64,000 nucleotides of DNA. Origin: Auanema rhodensis (taxonomy: Eukaryota > Nematoda > Chromadorea > Rhabditida > Rhabditidae). Below are positions 38,760 through 52,329 of this stretch, piece by piece (position 1 is the first letter of the stretch; each line of letters starts with the position of its first letter). Position numbers and translations under genes: made by a program. The stretch covers positions 16,283,267 to 16,347,266 of the forward strand of contig OZ059898.1 of assembly GCA_964057225.1 (NCBI GenBank). Direction: 5' to 3'. The notes below the pieces were generated by a model. It did not search any database. It saw only the letters and a list, made by a program, of their open reading frames with translations, and was not told the DNA's origin.

Positions 38760-39470
38760 GGACAAGTCAAATCAAGGACTGGGATCCTACCTAGTATGCT
38801 TCTCAAGGATTTTGAAAATTTTCAGGGATTACTGTTTTTTGAGAATTTTTAGAACATAAATCAAGATGATAGTGGTTCAGAGAATAGTTTGGACAAGTCA
38901 AATCAAGAACTAGGATCCTACCTAGTATGCCTCTCACGGATTTTTAAAATTTTTCTGGGATTACTGTATTTTGAGAATATTTAGAAGATAAATCAAGATG
39001 ATAGTGGTTCAGAGGATAGTTTGGACAAGTCAAATCAAGAACTGGGATCCTACGTAGTATGCCTCTCACGGATTTTAAATTTTTCTGGGATTACTGTATT
39101 TTGAGAATATTTAGAAGATAAATCAAGATGATAGTGGTTCAGAGGATAGTTTGGACAAGTCAAATCAAGGACTGGGATCCTACCTAGTATGCCTCTCACG
39201 GATTTTAAAATTTTCTCGGATTACTGTATTTTGAGAATATTTAGAAGATAAATCAAGATGATAGTGGTTCAGAGGATAGTTTGGACAAGTCAAATCAAGG
39301 ACTGGGATCCTACCTAGTATGCTTCTCAAGGATTTTGAAAATTTTCAGGGATTACTGTTTTTTGAGAATTTTTAGAACATAAATCAAGATGATAGTGGTT
39401 CAGAGAATAGTTTGGACAAGTCAAATCAAGAACTAGGATCCTACCTAGTATGCCTCTCACGGATTTTAAA
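38760..39470 (+). repeat. Displaced four-unit (~523-bp) duplication
   Basis: A rare variant (attactgttttttgag, gaatttttagaacat, then aactaggatcc) occurs twice, at 38851 and 39374 for the agaacat landmark. Confidence 0.8.
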
Positions 39471-42400
39471 ATTTTTTGGGATTACTGTATTTTGAGAATA
39501 TTTAGAAGATAAATCAAGATGATAGTGGGTCAGATGATAGTTTGGACAAGTCAAGTCAAGGACTGGGATCCTACCTAGTATGCCTCTCACGGATTTTAAA
39601 ATTTTTTGGGATTACTGTATTTTGAGAATATTTAGAAGATAAATCAAGATGATAGTGGTTCAGAGGATAGTTTGGACAAGTCAAGTCAAGGACTGGGATC
39701 CTACCTAGTATGCCTCTCACGGATTTTAAAATTTTCTCGGATTACTGTATTTTGAGAATATTTAGAAGATAAATCAAGATGATAGTGGTTCAGAGGATAG
39801 TTTGGACAAGTCAAGTCAAGGACTGGGATCCTACCTAGTATGCCTCTCACGGATTTTAAAATTTTCTCGGATTACTGTATTTTGAGAATATTTAGAAGAT
39901 AAATCAAGATGATAGTGGTTCAGAGGATAGTTTGGACAAGTCAAGTCAAGGACTGGGATCCTACCTAGTATGCCTCTCACGGATTTTAAAATTTTCTGGG
40001 ATTACTGTATTTTGAGAATATTTAGAAGATAAATCAAGATGATAGTGGTTCAGAGAATAGTTTGGACAAGTCAAATCAAGAACTGGGATCCTACCTAGTA
40101 TGCCTCTCACGGATTTTTCAAATTTTTCTAGGATTACTGTATTTTGAGAATATTTAGAAGATAAATCAAGATGATAGTGGTTCAGAGGATAGTTTGGACA
40201 AGTCAAGTCAAGGACTGGGATCCTACCTAGTATGCCTCTTACGGATTTTAAATTTTTCTGGGTTTACTGTATTTTGAGAATATTTAGAAGATAAATCAAG
40301 ATGATAGTGGTTCAGAGAATATTTTGGACAAGTCAAATCAAGAACTGGGATCCTACCTAGTATGCCTCTCACGGATTTTAAATTTTTCTGGGATTACTGT
40401 ATTTTGAGAATATTTAGAAGATAAATCAAGATGATAGTGGTTCAGAGAATATTTTGGACAAGTCAAATCAAGAACTGGGATCCTACCTAGTATGCCTCTC
40501 ACGGATTTTAAATTTTTCTGGGATTACTGTATTTTGAGAATATTTAGAAGATAAATCAAGATGATAGTGGTTCAGCTGATAGTTTGGACAAGTCAAATCA
40601 AGAACTGGGATCCTACCTAGTATGCCTCTCACGGATTTTAAATTTTTCTGGGATTACTGTATTTTAAGAATATTTAGAAGATGAATCAAGATGATAGTGG
40701 TTCAGAGAATAGTTTGGACAAGTCAAATCAAGAACTGGGATCCTACCTAGTATGCCTCTCACGGATTTTAAATTTTTCTGGGATTACTGTATTTTGAGAA
40801 TATTTAGAAGATAAATCAAGATGATAGTGGTTCAGAGAATAGTTTGGACAAGTCAAATCAAGAACTGGGATCCTACCTAGTATGTCTCTCACGGATTTTA
40901 AAATTTTTCTTTGTTTACTGTATTTTGAGAATATTTAGAAGATAAATCAAGATGATAGTGGGTTAGATGATAGTTTGGACAAGTCAAATCAAGAACTGGG
41001 ATCCTACCTAGTATGCCTCTCACGGATTTTAAATTTTTCTGGGATTACTGTATTTTGAGAATATTTAGAAGATAAATCAAGATGATAGTGGGTCAGATGA
41101 TAGTTTGAACAAGTCAAATCAAGAACTGGGATCCTACCTAGTATGCCTCTCACGGATTTTAAATTTTTCTGGGATTACTGTATTTTAAGAATATTTAGAA
41201 GATAAATCAATATCATAGTGGTTCAGAGAATAGTTTGGACAAGTCAAATCAAGAACTGGGATCCTACCTAGTATGCCTCTCACGGATTTTAAATTTTTCT
41301 GGGATTACTGTATTTTGAGAATATTTAGAAGATAAATCAAGATGATAGTGGTTCAGAGAATAGTTTGGACAAGTCAAATCAAGAACTGGGATCCTACCTA
41401 GTATGTCTCTCACGGATTTTAAATTTTTCTGGGATTACTGTATTTTGAGAATATTTAGAAGATAAATCAAGATGATAGTGGTTCAGAGAATAGTTTGGAC
41501 AAGTCAAATCAAGAACTGGGATCCTACCTAGTATGCCTCTCACGGATTTAAAATTTTTCTGGGATTACTGTATTTTGAGAATATTTAGAAGATAAATCAA
41601 GATGATAGTGGGTTAGATGATAGTTTGGACAAGTCAAATCAAGAACTGGGATCCTACCTAGTATGCCTCTCACGGATTTTAAATTTTTCTGGGATTACTG
41701 TATTTTGAGAATATTTAGAAGATAAATCAAGATGATAGTGGGTCAGATGATAGTTTGAACAAGTCAAATCAAGAACTGGGATCCTACGTAGTATGCCTCT
41801 CACGGATTTTTAATTTTTCTGGGATTACTGTATTTTGAGAATATTTAGAAGATAAATCAAGATGATAGTGGGTCAGATGATAGTTTGAACAAGTCAAATC
41901 AAGAACTGGGATCCTACCTAGTATGCCTCTCACGGATTTTAAATTTTTCTGGGATTACTGTATTTTAAGAATATTTAGAAGATAAATGAATATGATAGTG
42001 GTTCAGAGAATAGTTTGGACAAGTCAAATCAAGAACTGGGATCCTACCTAGTATGTCTCTCACGGATTTTAAAATTTTCTGGGATTACTGTATTTTGAGA
42101 ATATTTAGAAGATAAATCAAGATGATAGTGGGTCAGATGATAGTTTGAACAAGTCAAATCAAGAACTGGGATCCTACGTAGTATGCCTCTCACGGATTTT
42201 AAATTTTTCTGGGATTACTGTATTTTGAGAATATTTAGAAGATAAATCAAGATGATAGTGGTTCAGAGGATAGTTTGGACAAGTCAAATCAAGGACTGGG
42301 ATCCTACCTAGTATGCCTCTCACGGATTTTAAAATTTTTTCGGATTACTGTATTTTGAGAATATTTAGAAGATAAATCAAGATGATAGTGGTTCAGAGGA

Positions 42401-45400
42401 TAGTTTGGACAAGTCAAATCAAGGACTGGGATCCTACCTAGTATGCTTCTCAAGGATTTTGAAAATTTTTCTGGGATTACTGTATTTTGAGAATATTTAG
42501 AAGATAAATCAAGATGATAGTGGTTCAGAGGATAGTTTGGACAAGTCAAGTCAAGGACTGGGATCCTACCTAGTATGCCTCTCACGGATTTTAAAATTTT
42601 CTCGGATTACTGTATTTTGAGAATTTTTAGAAGATAAATCAAGATGATAGTGGTTTAGAGGATAGTTTGGACAAGTCAAATCAAGGACTGGGATCCTACC
42701 TAGTATGCTTCTCAAGGATTTGAAAATTTTCTGGGATTACTGTATTTTGAGAATATTTAGAAGATAAATCAAGATGATAGTGGTTCAGAGGACAGTTTGA
42801 ACAAGTCCAATCAAGAACTGGGTTTCTACCTAGTATGCTTCTCAAGGATTTTAAAATTTTCTGGGATTACTGTATTTTGAGAATATTTAGAAGATAAATC
42901 AAGATGATAGTGGTTCAGAGGACAGTTTGAACAAGTCAAATCAAGGACTGGGATTCTACCTAGTATGCTTCTCAAGGATTTTGAAAATTTTCAGGGATTA
43001 CTGTATTTTGAGAATATTTAGAAGATAAATCAAGATGATAGTGGTTCAGAGGACAGTTTGAACAAGTCCAATCAAGAACTGGGTTTCTACCTAGTATGCT
43101 TCTCAAGGATTTTAAAATTTTCTGGGATTACTGTATTTTGAGAATATCTAGAAGATAAATCAAGATGATAGTGGTTCAGAGGATAGTTTGGACAAGTCAA
43201 GTCAAGAACTGGGATCCTACCTAGTATGCCTCTCACGGATTTTAAAATTTTCTGGGATTACTGTATTTTGAGAATATTTAGAAGATAAATCAAGATGATA
43301 GTGGTTCAGAGGATAGTTTGGACAAGTCAAGTCAAGAACTGGGATCCTACCTAGTATGCCTCTCACGGATTTTAAAATTTTCTGGGATTACTGTATTTTG
43401 AGAATATCTAGAAGATAAATCAAGATGATAGTGGTTCAGAGGATAGTTTGGACAAGTCAAGTCAAGAACTGGGATCCTACCTAGTACGCCTCTCACGGAT
43501 TTTAAAATTTTCTGGGATTACTGTATTTTGAGATTATCTAGAAGATAAATCAAGATGATAGTCGTTCAGAGGATAGTTTGGACAAGTCAAGTCAAGAACT
43601 GGGATCCTACCTAGTATGCCTCTCACGGATTTTAAAATTTTCTGGGATTACTGTATTTTGAGAATATTTAGAAGATAAATCAAGATGATAGTGGTTCAGA
43701 GGATAGTTTGGACAAGTCAAGTCAAGAACTGGGATCCTACCTAGTATGCCTCTCACGGATTTTAAAATTTTCTGGGATTACTGTATTTTGAGAATATTTA
43801 GAAGATAAATCAAGATGATAGTGGTTCAGAGGATAGTTTGGACAAGTCAAGTCAAGAACTGGGATCCTACCTAGTATGCCTCTCACGGATTTTAAAATTT
43901 TCTGGGATTACTGTATTTTGAGAATATTTAGAAGATAAATCAAGATGATAGTGGTTCAGAGGATAGTTTGGACAAGTCAAGTCAAGAACTGGGATCCTAC
44001 CTAGTATGCCTCTCACGGATTTTAAAATTTTCTGGGATTACTGTATTTTGAGAATATTTAGAAGAAAAATCAAGATGATAGTGGTTCAGAGGATAGTTTG
44101 GACAAGTCAAGTCAAGAACTGGGATCCTACCTAGTATGCCTCTCACGGATTTTAAAATTTTCTGGGATTACTGTATTTTGAGAATATTTAGAAGATAAAT
44201 CAAGATGATAGTGGTTCAGAGGATAGTTTGGACAAGTCAAATCAAGAACTGGGATTCTACCTAGTATGCCTCTCACGGATTTTAAAATTTTCTGGGATTA
44301 CTGTATTTTGAGAATATTTAGAAGAAAAATCAAGATGATAGTGGTTCAGAGGATAGTTTGGACAAGTCAAATCAAGAACTGGGATTCTACCTAGTATGCC
44401 TCTCACGGATTTTAAAATTTTCTGGGATTACTGTATTTTGAGAATATTTAGAAGATAAATCAAGATGATAGTGGTTCAGAGGATAGTTTGGACAAGTCAA
44501 GTCAAGGACTGGGATCCTACCTAGTATGCCTCTCATGGATTTTAAAATTTTCTCGGATTACTGTATTTTGAGAATATTTAGAAGATAAATCAAGATGATA
44601 GTGGTTCAGAGGATAGTTTGGACAAGTCAAGTCAAGGACTGGGATCCTACCTAGTATGCCTCTCATGGATTTTAAAATTTTCTGGGATTACTGTATTTTG
44701 AGAATATTTAGAAGATAAATCAAGATGATAGTGGTTCAGAGGATAGTTTGGACAAGTCAAGTCAAGGACTGGGATCCTACCTAGTATGCCTCTCATGGAT
44801 TTTAAAATTTTCTCGGATTACTGTATTTTGAGAATATTTAGAAGATAAATCAAGATGATGGTGGTTTAGAGGATAGTTTGGACAAGTCAAATCAACAACT
44901 GGGCTCCTACCTAGTATGCCTCTCACGGATTTTAAAATTTTCAGGGATTACTGTATTTTGAGAATATTTAGAAGATAAATCAAGATGATAGTGGTTCAGA
45001 GGATAGTTTGGACAAGTCAAGTCAAGGACTGGGATCCTACCTAGTATGCCTCTCATGGATTTTAAAATTTTCTCGGATTACTGTATTTTGAGAATATTTA
45101 GAAGATAAATCAAGATGATAGTGGTTTACAGGATAGTTTGGACAAGTCAAATCAAGGACAGGGATCCTACCTAGTATGCCTCTCATGGATTTTAAAATTT
45201 TCTGGGATTACTGTATTTTGAGAATATTTAGAAGATAAATCAAGATGATAGTGGTTCAGAGGATAGTTTGGACAAGTCAAGTCAAGGACTGGGATCCTAC
45301 CTAGTATGCCTCTCATGGATTTTAAAATTTTCTCGGATTACTGTATTTTGAGAATATTTAGAAGATAAATCAAGATGATAGTGGTTTAGAGGATAGTTTG

Positions 45401-48400
45401 GACAAGTCAAATCAACAACTGGGCTCCTACCTAGTATGCCTCTCATGGATTTTAAAGTTTTCTGGGATTACTGTATTTTGAGAATATTTAGAAGATAAAT
45501 CAAGATGATAGTGGTTCAGAGGATAGTTTGGACAAGTCAAGTGAAGGACTGGGATCCTACCTAGTATGCCTCTCACGGATTTTAAAATTTTCTCGGATTA
45601 CTGTATTTTGAGAATATTTAGAAGATAAATCAAGATGATAGTGGTTCAGAGGATAGTTTGGACAAGTCAAATCAAGGACTGGGATCCTACCTAGTATGCC
45701 TCTCACGGATTTTAAAATTTTCTCGGATTACTGTATTTTGAGAATATCTAGAAGATAAATCAAGATGATAGTGGTTCACAGGATGGTTTGCACAAGTCAA
45801 ATCAAGGACTGGGATTCTACCTAGTATGCCTCTCGAGGATTTTTAAATTTTCTCGGATTACTGTATTTTGAGAATATTTAGAAGATAAATCAAGATGATA
45901 GTGGTTCACAGGATGGTTTGGACAAGTCAAATCAAGAACTGGGATCCTACCTAGTATGCCTCTCACGGATTTTAAAATTTTCTGGGATTACTGTATTTTG
46001 AGAATATTTAGAAGATAAATCAAGATGATAGTGGTTTAGAGGATAGTTTGGACTAGTCAAATCAAGGACTGGGATCCTACCTAGTATGCCTCTCACGGAT
46101 TTTAAAATTTTCTCGGATTACTGTATTTTGAGAATATCTAGAAGATAAATCAAGATGATAGTGGTTCACAGGATGGTTTGCACAAGTCAAATCAAGAACT
46201 GGGATCCTACCTAGTATGCCTCTCACGGATTTTAAAACTTTTCTGGGTTTACTGTATTTTGAGAATATTTACAAGATAAATCAAGATGATAGTGGTTCAG
46301 AGGATAGTTTGGACAAGTCAAATCAAGAACTGGGATCCTACCTAGTATGCCTCTCACGGATTTTGAAATTTTCTGGGATTACTGTATTTTGAGAATATTT
46401 AGAAGATAAATCAAGATGGTAGTGGTTCAGAGGATAGTTTGGACAAGTCAAATCAAGGACTGGGATTCTACCTAGTATGCCTCTCAAGGATTTTAAATTT
46501 TTTTCGGATTACTGTATTTTAAGAAATTTTAAAAGGTAAATCAAGATGATAGTGGTTTAGAGGATAGTTTGGACAAGTCAAATCAAGGACTGGGATCCTA
46601 CCTAGTATGCCTCTCACGGATTTTAAAATTTTCTGGGATTACTGTATTTTGAGAATGTTTAGAAGATAAATCAAGATGATAGTAGTTCAGAGGATAGTTT
46701 GGACAAGTCAAATCAAGGACTGGGATCCTACCTAGTATGCCTCTCACGGATTTTAAATTTTTTTCGGATTACTGTATTTTGAGAATATTTAGAAGATAAA
46801 TCAAGATGATAGTAGTTCAGAGGATAGTTTGGACAAGTCAAATCAAGGACTGGGATCCTACCTAGTATGCCTCTCACGGATTTTAAAATTTTCTGGGATT
46901 ACTGTATTTTGAGAATATTTAGAAGATAAATCAAGATGATAGTGGTTCAGAGGATAGTTTGGACAAGTCAAATCAAGGACTGGGATTCTACCTAGTATGC
47001 CTCTCGAGGATTTTGAAATTTCCTGGGATTACTGTATTTTGAGAATATTTACAAGATAAATCAAGATGATAGTGGTTCAGAGGATAGTTTGGACAAGTCA
47101 AATCAAGAACTGGGATCCTACCTAGTATGCCTCTCACGGATTTTGAAATTTTCTGGGATTACTGTATTTTGAGAATATTTACAAGATAAATCAAGATGAT
47201 AGTGGTTCAGAGGATAGTTTGGACAAGTCAAATCAAGGACTGGGATCCTACCTAGTATGCCTCTCACGGATTTTAAAAGTTTCTGGGATTACTGTATTTT
47301 GAGAATATTTAGAAGATAAATCAAGATGATAGTGGTTCAGAGGATAGTTTGGACAAGTCAGTCAAGGACTGGGATCCTACCTAGTATGCCTCTCACGGAT
47401 TTTGAAATTTTCTGGGATTACTGTATTTTGAGAATATTTACAAGATAAATCAAGATGATAGTGGTTCAGAGGATAGTTTGGACAAGTCAAATCAAGGACT
47501 GGGATCCTACCTAGTATGCCTCTCACGGATTTTGAAATTTTCTGGGATTACTGTATTTTGAGAATATTTAGAAGATAAATCAAGATGATAGTGGTTCAGA
47601 GGATAGTTTGGACAAGTCAAATCAAGAACTGGGATCCTACCTAGTATGCCTCTCACGGATTTTGAAATTTTCTGGGATTACTGTATTTTGAGAATATTTA
47701 GAAGATAAATCAAGATGATAGTGGTTCAGAGGATAGTTTGGACAAGTCAAATCAAGAACTGGGATCCTACCTAGTATGCCTCTCACGGATTTTAAAACTT
47801 TTCTGGGATTACTGTATTTTGAGAATATTTACAAGATAAATCAAGATGATAGTGGTTCAGAGGATAGTTTGGACAAGTCAAATCAAGGACTGGGATCCTA
47901 CCTAGTATGCCTCTCACGGATTTTGAAATTTCCTGGGATTACTGTATTTTGAGAATATTTACAAGATAAATCAAGATGATAGTGGTTCAGAGGATAGTTT
48001 GGACAAGTCAAATCAAGAACTGGGATCCTACCTAGTATGCCTCTCACGGATTTTGAAATTTTCTGGGATTACTGTATTTTGAGAATATTTAGAAGATAAA
48101 TCAAGATGATAGTGGTTTAGAGGATAGTTTGAAAAAGTCAAATGAAGGACTGGGATCCTACCTAGTATGCCTCTCACGGATTTTGAAATTTTCTGGGATT
48201 ACTGTATTTTGAGAATATTTACAAGATAAATCAAGATGATAGTGGTTCAGAGGATAGTTTGGACAAGTCAAATCAAGGACTGGGATCCTACCTAGTATGC
48301 CTCTCACGGATTTTAAAAGTTTCTGGGATTACTGTATTTTGAGAATATTTAGAAGATAAATCAAGATGATAGTGGTTCAGAGGATAGTTTGGACAAGTCA

Positions 48401-51400
48401 GTCAAGGACTGGGATCCTACCTAGTATGCCTCTCACGGATTTTAAAAGTTTCTGGGATTACTGTATTTTGAGAATATTTAGAAGATAAATCAAGATGATA
48501 GTGGTTCAGAGGATAGTTTGGACAAGTCAGTCAAGGACTGGGATCCTACCTAGTATGCCTCTCACGGATTTTAAAAGTTTCTGGGATTACTGTATTTTGA
48601 GAATTTTTAGAAGATAAATCAAAATGATAGTGGTTTAGAGGATAGTTTGGACAAGTCAAATCAAGAACTGGGATCCTACCTAGTATGCCTCTCACGGATT
48701 TTAAAATTTTCTGGGATTACTGTATTTTGAGAATATTTAGAAGATAAATCAAGATGATAGTGGTTCAGAGGATAGTTTGGACAAGTCAAATCAAGAACTG
48801 AGATTCTACCTAGTATGCCTCTCACGGATTTTAAAATTTTCTGGGATTACTGTATTTTGAGAATATTTAGAAGATAAATCAAAATGATAGTGGTTTAGAG
48901 GATAGTTTGGACAAGTCAAATCAAGAACTGAGATTCTACCTAGTATGCCTCTCACGGATTTTAAAAGTTTCTGGGATTACTGTATTTTGAGAATATTTAG
49001 AAGATAAATCAAAATGATAGTGGTTCAGAGGATAGTTTGGACAAGTCAGTCAAGGACTGGGATCCTACCTAGTATGCCTCTCACGGATTTTAAAAGTTTC
49101 TGGGATTACTGTATTTTGAGAATATTTAGAAGATAAATCAAGATGATAGTGGTTTAGAGGATAGTTTGGACAAGTCAAATCAAGAACTGAGATTCTACCT
49201 AGTATGCCTCTCACGGATTTTAAAAGTTTCTGGGATTACTGTATTTTGAGAATATTTAGAAGATAAATCAAAATGATAGTGGTTCAGAGGATAGTTTGGA
49301 CAAGTCAAATCAAGAACTGAGATTCTACCTAGTATGCCTCTCACGGATTTTAAAAGTTTTTGGGATTACTGTATTTTGAGAATATTTAGAAGATAAATCA
49401 AGATGATAGTGGTTTAGAGGATAGTTTGGACAAGTCAAATCAAGAACTGAGATTCTACCTAGTATGCCTCTCACGGATTTTAAAAGTTTCTGGGATTACT
49501 GTATTTTGAGAATATTTAGAAGATAAATCAAGATGATAGTGGTTTAGAGGATAGTTTGGACAAGTCAAATCAAGAACTGAGATTCTACCTAGTATGCCTC
49601 TCACGGATTTTAAAAGTTTCTGGGATTACTGTATTTTGAGAATATTTAGAAGATAAATCAAGATGATAGTGGTTTAGAGGATAGTTTGGACAAGTCAAAT
49701 CAAGAACTGAGATTCTACCTAGTATGCCTCTCACGGATTTTAAAAGTTTCTGGGATTACTGTATTTTGAGAATATTTAGAAGATAAATCAAGATGATAGT
49801 GGTTTAGAGGATAGTTTGGACAAGTCAAATCAAGGACTGGGATTCTACCTAGTATGCCTCTCACGGATTTTAAAAGTTTTTGGGATTACTGTATTTTGAG
49901 AATATTTAGAAGATAAATCAAGATGATAGTGGTTTAGAGGATAGTTTGGACAAGTCAAATCAAGAACTGAGATTCTACCTAGTATGCCTCTCACGGATTT
50001 TAAAAGTTTCTGGGATTACTGTATTTTGAGAATATTTAGAAGATAAATCAAAATGATAGTGGTTCAGAGGATAGTTTGGACAAGTCAGTCAAGGACTGGG
50101 ATCCTACCTAGTATGCCTCTCACGGATTTTAAAAGTTTCTGGGATTACTGTATTTTGAGAATATTTAGAAGATAAATCAAGATGATAGTGGTTCAGAGGA
50201 TAGTTTGGACAAGTCAGTCAAGGACTGGGATCCTACCTAGTATGCCTCTCACGGATTTTAAAAGTTTCTCGGATTACTGTATTTTGAGAATATTTAGAAG
50301 ATAAATCAAGATGATAGTGGTTCAGAGGATAGTTTGGACAAGTCAGTCAAGGACTGGGATCCTACCTAGTATGCCTCTCACGGATTTTAAAATTTTCTGG
50401 GATTACTGTATTTTGAGAATTTTTAGAAGATAAATCAAAATGATAGTGGTTTAGAGGATAGTTTGGACAAGTCAAATCAAGAACTGGGATCCTACCTAGT
50501 ATGCCTCTCACGGATTTTAAAATTTTCTGGGATTACTGTATTTTGAGAATTTTTAGAAGATAAATCAAGATGATAGTGGTTCAGAGGATAGTTTGGACAA
50601 GTCAAATCAAGAACTGGGATTCTACCTAGTATGCCTCTCACGGATTTTAAAAGTTTTTGGGATTACTGTATTTTGAGAATATTTAGAAGATAAATCAAGA
50701 TGATAGTGGTTCAGAGGATAGTTTGGACAAGTCAAATCAAGAACTGGGATCCTACCTAGTATGCCTCTCACGGATTTTAAAAGTTTTTGGGATTACTGTA
50801 TTTTGAGAATATTTAGAAGATAAATCAAGATGATAGTGGTTCAGAGGATAGTTTGGACAAGTCAAATCAAGAACTGGGATTCTACCTAGTATGCCTCTCA
50901 CGGATTTTAAAAGTTTCTGGGATTACTGTATTTTGAGAATATTTAGAAGATAAATCAAGATGATAGTGGTTCAGAGGATAGTTTGGACAAGTCAGTCAAG
51001 GACTGGGATCCTACCTAGTATGCCTCTCACGGATTTTAAAAGTTTTTGGGATTACTGTATTTTGAGAATTTTTAGAAGATAAATCAAAATGATAGTGGTT
51101 TAGAGGATAGTTTGGACAAGTCAGTCAAGGACTGGGATCCTACCTAGTATGCCTCTCACGGATTTTAAAAGTTTTTGGGATTACTGTATTTTGAGAATAT
51201 TTAGAAGATAAATCAAGATGATAGTGGTTCAGAGGATAGTTTGGACAAGTCAAATCAAGAACTGGGATCCTACCTAGTATGCCTCTCACGGATTTTAAAA
51301 GTTTTTGGGATTACTGAATTTTGAGAATATTTAGAAGATAAATCAAGATGATAGTGGTTCAGAGGATAGTTTGGACAAGTCAGTCAAGGACTGGGATCCT

Positions 51401-52329
51401 ACCTAGTATGCCTCTCACGGATTTTAAAAGTTTTTGGGATTACTGTATTTTGAGAATTTTTAGAAGATAAATCAAAATGATAGTGGTTTAGAGGATAGTT
51501 TGGACAAGTCAAATCAAGAACTGGGATCCTACGTAGTATACCTCTCACGGATTTTAAAATTTTCTCGGATTACTGTATTTTAAGAAATTTTAGAAGGTAA
51601 ATCAAGATGATAGTGGTTCAGAGGATAGTTTGGAAAAGTCAAATCAAGGACTGGGATCCTACCTAGTATGCCTCTCACGGATTTTAAAAGTTTTTGGGAT
51701 TACTGTATTTTGAGAATATTTAGAAGATAAATCAAGATGATAGTGGTTCAGAGGATAGTTTGGACAAGTCAAATCAAGAACTGGGATCCTACCTAGTATG
51801 CCTCTCACGGATTTTAAAACTTTTCTGGGATTACTGTATTTTAAGAAATTTTAGAAGATAAATCAAGATGATAGTGGTTCAGAGGATAGTTTAGACAAGT
51901 CAAGTCGAGTCAAGGAATGGGATCCTACCTAGTATGCCTCTCACGGATTTTAAAAATTTCTCGGATTACTGTATTTTGAGAAATTTTAGAAGGTAAATCA
52001 AGATGATAGTGGTTCAGAGGATAGTTTGGACAAGTCAAATCAAGAACTGGGATCCTACCTAGTATGCCTCTCACGGATTTTAAAACTTTTCTGGGATTAC
52101 TGTATTTTAAGAAATTTTAGAAGATAAATCAAGATGATAGTGGTTCAGAGGATAGTTTAGACAAGTCAAGTCGAGTCAAGGAATGGGATCCTACCTAGTA
52201 TGCCTCTCACGGATTTTAAAATTTTCTCGGATTACTGTATTTTGAGAAATTTTAGAAGATAAATCAAGATGATAGTGGTTCAGAGGATAGTTTGGACAAG
52301 TCAAATCAAGAACTGGGATCCTACGTAGT

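Noticed and set aside
29171-42585. Further 81-93-codon minus-strand ORFs in the satellite
   Set aside because: Same repeat artefact; identical ORFs recur with the higher-order blocks.
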